A stretch of 64,000 nt of DNA from an uncultured Erythrobacter sp. (lineage in GTDB: Bacteria; Pseudomonadota; Alphaproteobacteria; Sphingomonadales; Sphingomonadaceae). Both the position numbers and the translations under genes were made by a program. The first letter of the stretch is position 1. The number at the start of each line of letters is the position of its first letter. A model generated the notes under the pieces. It was not told where the DNA came from. It saw nothing but the letters and a program-made list of their open reading frames with translations, and did no database searches. Where the stretch lies: contig NZ_OY284434.1 of the NCBI RefSeq assembly GCF_958304185.1, forward strand, positions 1 through 64,000, read 5' to 3'. Positions 57,088-64,000 of this stretch are shown piece after piece.

Positions 57088-58242
57088 ATGGCTTCCGTGC
57101 GCACCTCCTTCCCCTTCAAGGCCTCAGCCAGCCGCAGATGGACGCTGCCCGTCGCCGCCCTCCCCAGCAAAACTTGGCGCAAGCGCCTTGCGGTGCTGTT
57201 TGCCGCGATTGCCGTGCCCGCGATGGCCGCATCCGGCGGCGTCGGCACCCTGCCGGGCAATGCGATCGAAAGCACCGCCGCGCTCGCCACCCGTCAGGCA
57301 GCCGAGGCTGCCCTGCCGTTCGAGCGGCCGGGGATGAGCTTTCCGGGCTCGGCCTTCTTCTACATGGCCGACCCGGCGGGAACCGCGCTGGTCGCGCTGC
57401 CCACCGCCGACCCGCTCGCCTCGGGCGCGGAAAGCGGGCGCGCGCTGGGCGCGCTGATCGATGTCGGCGCGGCGGCGCGGCCGTTCTATTCGCCCGGCAC
57501 CGGCATCACCCACGCCCGCGCAGCCGAATGCCTCGCGCAGGCGATCTGGTACGAAGCCGCCAGCGAGAGCGAGGCGGGCCAGCGCGCAGTGGCACAGGTG
57601 GTCCTCAACCGCGTCGCTCACCCCTCGTGGCCCTCCAGCGTGTGCGGCGTGGTCTATCAGGGTTCCGAACGCTCGACCGGGTGCCAGTTCACCTTCACCT
57701 GCGACGGCAGCTTGGCGCGGCGGCCCTCGGGCGCCAGCTGGGCGAAAGCACAGCGGATCGCGTCCGAAGCGCTGGGCGGCAGCGTCTATGCGCCGGTTGG
57801 GCTGGCGACGCATTATCACACGCTCTGGGTCAATCCCTACTGGGCGAGCACGCTCGACCATATCGGCAGCATCGGCGCGCACCGGTTTTACCGCAATCGC
57901 GGTGCTGGCGGTCAGGCTGCGGCATTCAGCACTGCCTATGCCGGTCTCGAGCCGATGGTGAGCGGGCGCACGAGCGCCGTCCCGATCTCTGCATCCGCGT
58001 CGGTCGCATCCGCCCAAAGCCGTCCGGTAATAGCCTATGAACTCGACCCCGTGCCTGTTCGCCAGCAGGCCGCACGCGGCGGCGCTGCCAAGGCTGATGC
58101 CGCACCCCTCCCCCCCTCTGCGCCGAGTGAAGCCTATTCCGGCACCGGCACCGTGAAGGCCGAATATGCCCGCGCAGGCCAGTGGAAAGCCCAGCCGGGC
58201 GCGGCGCCCTCTGCGGCCCCGGCACCGGCCGCCAAGGACTAA
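57088..58242 (+). CDS. Cell wall hydrolase, SleB-like
   Basis: A 384-residue exported protein of the Hydrolase_2 family, whose members cleave peptidoglycan in spore cortex or cell wall. The signal region is about residues 30-48 (RLAVLFAAIAVPAMAASGG). The catalytic domain (about 147-290) shows ECLAQAIWYEAASESEAGQRAVAQVVLNRV with the conserved Glu, and CQFTFTCDGS and THYHTLWVNPYW. The C-terminal ~90 residues are Ala/Pro-rich and unstructured. The start at 57088 is divergent from the ABC operon. A decayed or alternative upstream start is not needed. Confidence 0.88.
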   Translation: MASVRTSFPFKASASRRWTLPVAALPSKTWRKRLAVLFAAIAVPAMAASGGVGTLPGNAIESTAALATRQAAEAALPFERPGMSFPGSAFFYMADPAGTALVALPTADPLASGAESGRALGALIDVGAAARPFYSPGTGITHARAAECLAQAIWYEAASESEAGQRAVAQVVLNRVAHPSWPSSVCGVVYQGSERSTGCQFTFTCDGSLARRPSGASWAKAQRIASEALGGSVYAPVGLATHYHTLWVNPYWASTLDHIGSIGAHRFYRNRGAGGQAAAFSTAYAGLEPMVSGRTSAVPISASASVASAQSRPVIAYELDPVPVRQQAARGGAAKADAAPLPPSAPSEAYSGTGTVKAEYARAGQWKAQPGAAPSAAPAPAAKD

Positions 58243-58266
58243 GCGCAAGCCTTCGCGGTGGCCTGC

Positions 58267-58295
58267 AACAGGGTTAAGCTCTTCTAAACCCTGTT
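58267..58295. promoter_or_regulatory. 29-base inverted repeat with a CtrA-like core
   Basis: AACAGGGTT and AACCCTGTT form a perfect 9-bp inverted repeat around AAGCTCTTCTA. Inside, TTAA-N7-TAAA differs by one base from the CtrA operator TTAA-N7-TTAA. It lies about 25 bases past the cell wall hydrolase stop and 93 before the next ATG. It might instead be a weak terminator. Confidence 0.3.
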
Positions 58296-58387
58296 ATCAC
58301 ACCAAGCCTTAGCGGCGGATCGCTAGAGCGTCATTGCACGCCGCGCACTTGACGACGCGGCGACAATAACGGGAATTGTCGCGCCTC

Positions 58388-58729
58388 ATGTCTGTCCGCT
58401 TTGCTTCTACCAATCACCCGGTCCGCCGTCTCGGCTGGCGCGCTGCGGGGCGCGGGCTGCTGGCTCCGGCGCTGGCGCGGGCGGCCAATGACAACCGTCG
58501 GCTCGGTGCCGATGGTGTGGCAGAGTCCGCCCCGCTTGACCCGCTCCTAACCGAGGCGCTGCGGCATTTTGCCGTCCACGGCCTTGCCTCGGCTGAGGCT
58601 GCCGTGGATGCCGCTGCCGATGCAGCCCAGCGCGGGGACGCCGATGCACAGGATCACTGGCTGGCGATCACCCGGATGTTCGACCGCCGCCTCGCCGCGC
58701 GCGCAGGTAGCGAGCTTATTGCCACCTGA
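58388..58729 (+). CDS. Small hypothetical protein
   Basis: A 113-residue protein without a clear signal peptide. It begins MSVRFASTNHPVRRLGW, with an Arg/Ala-rich N-terminus (ARAANDNRRLG), then an Ala/Asp-rich helical region (ASAEAAVDAAADAAQRGDADAQDHWL) and TRMFDRRLAARAGSEL. The ATG at 58388 is preferred over a TTG at 58376. Sphingomonad-type conserved hypothetical; function not recognised. It lies 260 bases upstream of mdh. Confidence 0.6.
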   Translation: MSVRFASTNHPVRRLGWRAAGRGLLAPALARAANDNRRLGADGVAESAPLDPLLTEALRHFAVHGLASAEAAVDAAADAAQRGDADAQDHWLAITRMFDRRLAARAGSELIAT

Positions 58730-58971
58730 ACAGCGGACTGACCTTACGGCAACTGCGCTAAGGGGTTCTTCCGACAGGCTGACCTGCCCCATTAATGCAA
58801 TTGCGAACTGTTTGCAAAGATAGTTGCCGCATCTGACCGTTTGACGGTTGCAATCCCATTTTGAGCGGCCTACCGCCCGGTTTGTAACGGGTGCCATGCC
58901 GCTTGGGACGGGGGTTGGCGCCAGCATGGGCTTCGGCATTTTGTGCGCGTTTTTGTCGTCCCGATGATTAA

Positions 58972-59952
<981 letters not shown>

Positions 59953-59962
59953 TTTTTAACTC

Positions 59963-60023
59963 CGTCACCCCAGCGAAAGCTGGGGCCTAGGGACTCTAGG
60001 TGCCAGCTTTCGCTGGCATGACG
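59963..60023. repeat. REP-like inverted pair between mdh and sucD
   Basis: CGTCA and TGACG bound the element. Inside are CCCCAGC-GAAA-GCTGGGG at 59968-59985 and TGCCAGC-TTTC-GCTGGCA at 60001-60018, joined by CCTAG-GGACT-CTAGG. All nest into one long hairpin or two short ones. The 87-base mdh-sucD gap is almost wholly this element. Confidence 0.9.
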
Positions 60024-60039
60024 AACAAGGAAGAATTCT

Positions 60040-60930
60040 ATGTCCATCCTCGTAAACAAAGACACCAAGGTCATCACCCAGGGCATGACCGGCAACACCG
60101 GCACCTTCCACACCCAGGCGGGCCTCGATTACGGCACGCAGATGGTTGGCGGCGTGACCCCCGGCAAGGGCGGCACCACCCATATCGGCCTGCCGCAGTT
60201 CAACACCGTACGGGAAGCCAAGGCTGCGACCGGCGCGACTGCCTCGTGCATCTACGTCCCGCCACCGTTCGCCGCTGACGCGATCTGCGAGGCGATCGAT
60301 GCCGAGATCGAGCTCATCATCTGCATCACCGAAGGCATTCCGGTGCTCGACATGGTCCGCGCCAAGCGCGCGCTGTCGGGCTCCAAGTCGAGGCTGATCG
60401 GCCCCAACTGCCCCGGCGTGCTGACCCCGAATGAATGCAAGATCGGCATCATGCCGGCCAACATCTTCAAGAAGGGCTCGGTCGGCATCGTCTCGCGTTC
60501 GGGCACGCTAACCTATGAAGCCGTGCACCAGACCACGATGGCGGGCCTCGGCCAGACCACCGCGGTCGGCATCGGCGGAGACCCGGTCAATGGCACCAAC
60601 TTCATCGATATGCTCGACCTGTTCCTTGATGATCCGGAAACCGAGAGCATCATCATGATCGGCGAAATCGGCGGCTCGGCCGAAGAAGAAGCCGCCGCCT
60701 TCATCAAGGCCGAGCGCGCCAAGGGCCGCGCCAAGCCGATGGTCGGCTTCATCGCCGGTCTCACCGCTCCTCCGGGCCGCCGCATGGGCCATGCTGGCGC
60801 GATCGTTTCTGGCGGTCAGGGCGGCGCGGAAGACAAGATCGCGGCGATGGAAGACGCGGGCATCCGCGTCTCGCCCTCGCCTTCGCTGCTGGGGGAAACC
60901 CTCGCCGCGATGCTGAAAGAGCTGGCGTAA
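60040..60930 (+). CDS. sucD: Succinyl-CoA synthetase alpha subunit
   Basis: A 296-residue subunit of succinyl-CoA ligase, making GTP or ATP in the TCA cycle. The N-terminus [24 protein letters not shown] is typical. [17 protein letters not shown], the CoA-binding segment and the catalytic His segment [18 protein letters not shown] are present. AAGGAAGAA lies upstream of ATG 60040. sucC, normally just upstream, is not between mdh and sucD. Confidence 0.97.
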   Translation: MSILVNKDTKVITQGMTGNTGTFHTQAGLDYGTQMVGGVTPGKGGTTHIGLPQFNTVREAKAATGATASCIYVPPPFAADAICEAIDAEIELIICITEGIPVLDMVRAKRALSGSKSRLIGPNCPGVLTPNECKIGIMPANIFKKGSVGIVSRSGTLTYEAVHQTTMAGLGQTTAVGIGGDPVNGTNFIDMLDLFLDDPETESIIMIGEIGGSAEEEAAAFIKAERAKGRAKPMVGFIAGLTAPPGRRMGHAGAIVSGGQGGAEDKIAAMEDAGIRVSPSPSLLGETLAAMLKELA

Positions 60931-60996
60931 GCTTCGAATACCGGCCCCTCGCACCCGCGCGGGGGGCCATCCTTCCTCCTCCCCGGGAGTCCCATC

Positions 60997-63792
60997 ATGG
61001 GCAACGAACCGCAGAACTTCATTCCCGCTTTCACCGATCAGGAAGGCCCGCAGCCCGGCCCTTCGTGGGCGAAGCGCGGCTGGCTCGACACGCTGGCCGA
61101 TAGCGCGTCCGATCTGACCGCTGCGATGGACCCGACCGAGATGACACTCGCGGTCAAGGCTGCGGCGAAGGATGCGGGCAAGGCGATGGACCCCAAGGCG
61201 GTCGAGAAGGCCGCCGCCCTGTCCATTGCGGCAATGACGCTGGTGCGGCTTTATCGTGTGCGCGGGCACATGGCAGCGCAGCTCGATCCGCTCGGCCTGT
61301 CGGCGCGCGAAGGCCCGGCGGATCTGACGCTCGAATGGCACGGGTTGGCGGGCAAGGAGAATGAGGACGTCTATGTCGGCGGCGTGCTCGGCATGGAGTG
61401 GACTACGGTCGGCAAGCTCCACCAGCGGCTGCGCGAGGTGTATTGCGGCAAGGTCGGCCTCGAATATATGCACATCGCCGACACCGAGGAACGCCGCTTC
61501 CTTCAGGAAAAGTTCGAAAAGCCGGGCGAGACGATCCAGTTCACCCCTGAAGGCAAGAAGGCGATCCTCGCCGCCACCTTGCGGGGCGAGCAGTTCGAGG
61601 AATTCCTCGCGCGCAAATATGTCGGCACCAAGCGCTTCGGCCTTGATGGCGGCGAGTCCATGATCCCGGCGCTGGAAGCCGTGATCAAGCACGGCGGCAG
61701 CGCGGGCGTGCGCGAGATCATCTACGGCATGGCTCACCGCGGACGCCTTAACGTCCTCGCCAACGTGATGGCCAAGCCTTACCGCGTGATCTTCCACGAA
61801 TTCTCCGGCGGCTCGGCCAACCCCGATGATGTCGGCGGATCAGGCGATGTGAAGTACCACCTCGGCACTTCGACCGACCGCGAGTTTGACGGGATCTCGG
61901 TGCACATGAGCCTTGTGCCCAACCCTTCGCACCTTGAAGCGGTGAACCCCGTGGTGCTCGGCAAGGTCCGCGCGCAGCAGGCGATCCGCGACGATCTGGC
62001 GAAGAAGGAGCAGGTTCTCCCCGTGCTGATCCACGGCGATGCGGCCTTTGCGGGTCAGGGCGTGGTGTGGGAGAGCCTCTCGCTGTCCGGCGTCCCAGGA
62101 TACGATACGGGCGGCTGCATCCACTTCATCATCAACAACCAGATCGGCTTCACGACCTCGCCCAAGTTTGCGCGCTCCTCGCCCTATCCGAGTGACGTGG
62201 CCAAGGGCGTCATGGCGCCGATCCTGCACGTCAACGGCGATGATCCCGAAGCGGTGACCTTCGCCTGCAAGCTGGCGGTCGAATATCGCCAGACCTTCCA
62301 CCGCGATGTCGTGATCGACATGTGGTGCTATCGCCGCTTCGGCCACAATGAAGGCGACGAGCCCAAGTTCACCCAGCCGCTGATGTACGACAAGATCCGC
62401 GCGCACCCCAAGGTCAGCGTGGCCTATGAAACGCGGCTGGTCCGTGAAGGCGTGGTCGAACCGGGCACGCGTGACCGGATGGCGGGCGAATTCGTCGCGC
62501 TGCTCGAGGAAGAGTTTGAGGCCGGCAAGAACTACAAGGCCAACGAAGCCGATTGGTTCGGCGGGCGCTGGGCGGGCCTCAACAAGCCCGCAGATCCCGA
62601 AACCGCGCGCCGCTCGGTCGAAACGGCAATCGAGCCCAAGATGCTCGACTCGCTCGGCCGGGTGCTGACCGAAGTCCCGGCCGATCTGGATGTGCACAAG
62701 ACGCTCGACCGGGTGCTCGCTGCCAAGCGTGAAATGTTCGCCGCCGGCGAAGGCTTCGACTGGGCGACGGCTGAGGCGCTCGCCTTCGGCAGCCTTGTCA
62801 TGGAAGGCTACGGCGTGCGGCTGTCGGGGCAGGATTCCGGCCGCGGCACCTTCTCGCAACGTCACGCGGTGTGGGTCGATCAGAAGTCGGAACGCAAATA
62901 CGTGCCGCTCAGCACCTTGCCGCACGGCAAGTTCGAAGTGCACGATTCCACCCTGTCGGAATATGGCGTGCTGGGGTTCGAATACGGCTTTGCGATGGCT
63001 GATCCGCGCTCCCTCGTGCTGTGGGAAGGCCAGTTCGGCGACTTCGCCAACGGCGCGCAGATCATGATCGACCAGTTCGTCGCCAGTGGTGAGAGCAAGT
63101 GGCTGCGCGCCAACGGCCTCGTGATGCTGTTGCCGCACGGCTATGAAGGGCAAGGGCCAGAACACTCCTCGGCCCGCCTCGAACGCTTCCTCCAGCTGTG
63201 TGCCGACGACAATATGTGCGTCTGCAACGTCACCAGCCCGGCGAACTACTTCCACCTGCTGCGCCGCCAGATGCTGCGGAGCTTCCGCAAACCACTGATC
63301 ATCATGAGCCCCAAGTCGCTGCTGCGCCACCCGCTGGCCAAGAGCAGCCGCGCAGAGTTTCTGGGTGATCGCCAGTTCCGGCGGATCCTGTCGGACTCGG
63401 CCACGATTGCCGACGAGAAGGTGCGTCGTCTGGTGCTGTGTTCGGGCAAGGTCGCCTATGACCTGATGGAAGCCCGCGATGCAGCCGGGATCGACGATGT
63501 CTCGATCGTCCGCATCGAACAGCTGTTCCCCTTCCCGGGCGATCCATTGGCGGTGCGGTTGCAGCGCATGACGAACCTTCAGGACGTGGTGTGGTGTCAG
63601 GAAGAACCGCGCAACAACGGCGCGTGGTTCTTCGTGAACGAGCGGATCGAGGATTCGCTCACCGCTGCCGGTCACACCGGCAAGCGCCCGATCTATGCCG
63701 GCCGCGACGCTGCCGCTTCGCCCGCGACGGGTCTCGCCAGCCGCCACAAGGCTCAGCAGGAAGCGCTGATCGCTGCCGCGCTGGGGCTGTAA
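60997..63792 (+). CDS. sucA: 2-oxoglutarate dehydrogenase E1 component
   Basis: A 931-residue thiamine-diphosphate enzyme that decarboxylates 2-oxoglutarate and passes the succinyl group to E2. The N-terminal arm starts [47 protein letters not shown] is spread over residues about 205-225, and [15 protein letters not shown] follows. The thiamine motif [41 protein letters not shown] lies at about 348-388. C-terminal regions include [24 protein letters not shown] and RIEQLFPFP. The GGGAG site precedes ATG 60997. Confidence 0.97.
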   Translation: MGNEPQNFIPAFTDQEGPQPGPSWAKRGWLDTLADSASDLTAAMDPTEMTLAVKAAAKDAGKAMDPKAVEKAAALSIAAMTLVRLYRVRGHMAAQLDPLGLSAREGPADLTLEWHGLAGKENEDVYVGGVLGMEWTTVGKLHQRLREVYCGKVGLEYMHIADTEERRFLQEKFEKPGETIQFTPEGKKAILAATLRGEQFEEFLARKYVGTKRFGLDGGESMIPALEAVIKHGGSAGVREIIYGMAHRGRLNVLANVMAKPYRVIFHEFSGGSANPDDVGGSGDVKYHLGTSTDREFDGISVHMSLVPNPSHLEAVNPVVLGKVRAQQAIRDDLAKKEQVLPVLIHGDAAFAGQGVVWESLSLSGVPGYDTGGCIHFIINNQIGFTTSPKFARSSPYPSDVAKGVMAPILHVNGDDPEAVTFACKLAVEYRQTFHRDVVIDMWCYRRFGHNEGDEPKFTQPLMYDKIRAHPKVSVAYETRLVREGVVEPGTRDRMAGEFVALLEEEFEAGKNYKANEADWFGGRWAGLNKPADPETARRSVETAIEPKMLDSLGRVLTEVPADLDVHKTLDRVLAAKREMFAAGEGFDWATAEALAFGSLVMEGYGVRLSGQDSGRGTFSQRHAVWVDQKSERKYVPLSTLPHGKFEVHDSTLSEYGVLGFEYGFAMADPRSLVLWEGQFGDFANGAQIMIDQFVASGESKWLRANGLVMLLPHGYEGQGPEHSSARLERFLQLCADDNMCVCNVTSPANYFHLLRRQMLRSFRKPLIIMSPKSLLRHPLAKSSRAEFLGDRQFRRILSDSATIADEKVRRLVLCSGKVAYDLMEARDAAGIDDVSIVRIEQLFPFPGDPLAVRLQRMTNLQDVVWCQEEPRNNGAWFFVNERIEDSLTAAGHTGKRPIYAGRDAAASPATGLASRHKAQQEALIAAALGL

Positions 63793-63844
63793 CGGCTCGC
63801 ACCAGTTCACACGAAATCGAATCAAGGTTCAGGAACCCACCCCA

Positions 63845-64000
63845 ATGGCCACCGAAATCAAAGTCCCCGCGCTCGGCGAATCCGTCACCGAAGGCACCAT
63901 CGCCGAATGGCTCAAGCAGCCCGGCGAAGCGGTCGCCGCGGACGAGCCGATTTGCAGCCTCGAAACCGATAAGGTCGCGGTCGACGTGCCCTCGCCGGTC
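63845..64000 (+). CDS. odhB: 2-oxoglutarate dehydrogenase E2 (dihydrolipoyl succinyltransferase), partial
   Basis: Only the first 52 residues lie in the window. [23 protein letters not shown] is the start of the lipoyl domain, and the lipoylated Lys sits in [19 protein letters not shown]. The sequence is cut by the window end. It follows sucA after 52 bases, completing the expected sucA-odhB order. Confidence 0.95.
   Translation, partial: MATEIKVPALGESVTEGTIAEWLKQPGEAVAADEPICSLETDKVAVDVPSPV

Noticed and set aside
61840-63825. 661-residue frame antisense to sucA
   Set aside because: A typical antisense shadow in GC-rich coding DNA.

Overview
This window is GC-rich chromosomal DNA from an alphaproteobacterium, most likely order Sphingomonadales, family Erythrobacteraceae (Erythrobacter/Porphyrobacter type). 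The evidence is the CckA and CpdR cell-cycle signalling proteins, a GTTC-N7-GTTC SOS box before recA, a SapC-family protein, DUF4139 proteins, an mdh-sucD-sucA-odhB block, and many sphingomonad-type palindromic intergenic repeats (REP-like). Most of the window is housekeeping genes.

Layout. 1-10.2 kb: end of a probable rluB, rsmD, a UvrD/PcrA helicase, a RhlE-type RNA helicase, an FAD-linked 2-hydroxyacid dehydrogenase, sapC and an N-formylglutamate amidohydrolase. 10.2-20.5 kb: cpdR, tRNA-Val(GAC), icd, a GNAT-nitrilase fusion, a KefB-type antiporter, a TonB_C-like protein, alaS and recA with its terminator and SOS box. 20.5-30 kb: two tandem DUF4139 proteins, cckA, a DUF2062 protein, smpB, an aspartoacylase-like protein and dapA. 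30-42 kb: a lytic transglycosylase, greB, rlmN, a methyltransferase, a MOSC protein, an operon of a pterin-reductase-like SDR with cytochrome b and a molybdopterin oxidoreductase, a cyclopropane-synthase-like methyltransferase and an acyltransferase. 42-51 kb is the most accessory part: argG, about 970 bases with no credible ORF that look like a structured RNA, rlpA, a sodium:solute symporter, a solitary terminase-small-subunit-like protein, a 35-bp tandem repeat, and an AT-richer island with one P-loop ATPase (Sll1717-type, a defence-gene candidate), followed by a cluster of REP-like palindromes. 51-64 kb: uvrA, which carries a REP-like element inside its reading frame, a BtuFCD/Fec-type ABC transporter, a SleB-type cell wall hydrolase, then mdh-sucD-sucA-odhB of the TCA cycle; odhB runs off the window.

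Themes. DNA repair and SOS (recA, uvrA, uvrD); cell-cycle control (CckA phosphorelay and CpdR); trans-translation (smpB); TCA cycle (icd, mdh, sucD, sucA, odhB); wall remodelling (Slt, RlpA, SleB). Items most worth a second look are the 43.6-44.17 kb structured-RNA candidate, the lone ATPase island at 48.5-50.3 kb, and REP-like palindromes that have become protein-coding in uvrA and at the start of a DUF4139 gene. Six of the ten convergent gene pairs overlap tail to tail by exactly four bases.
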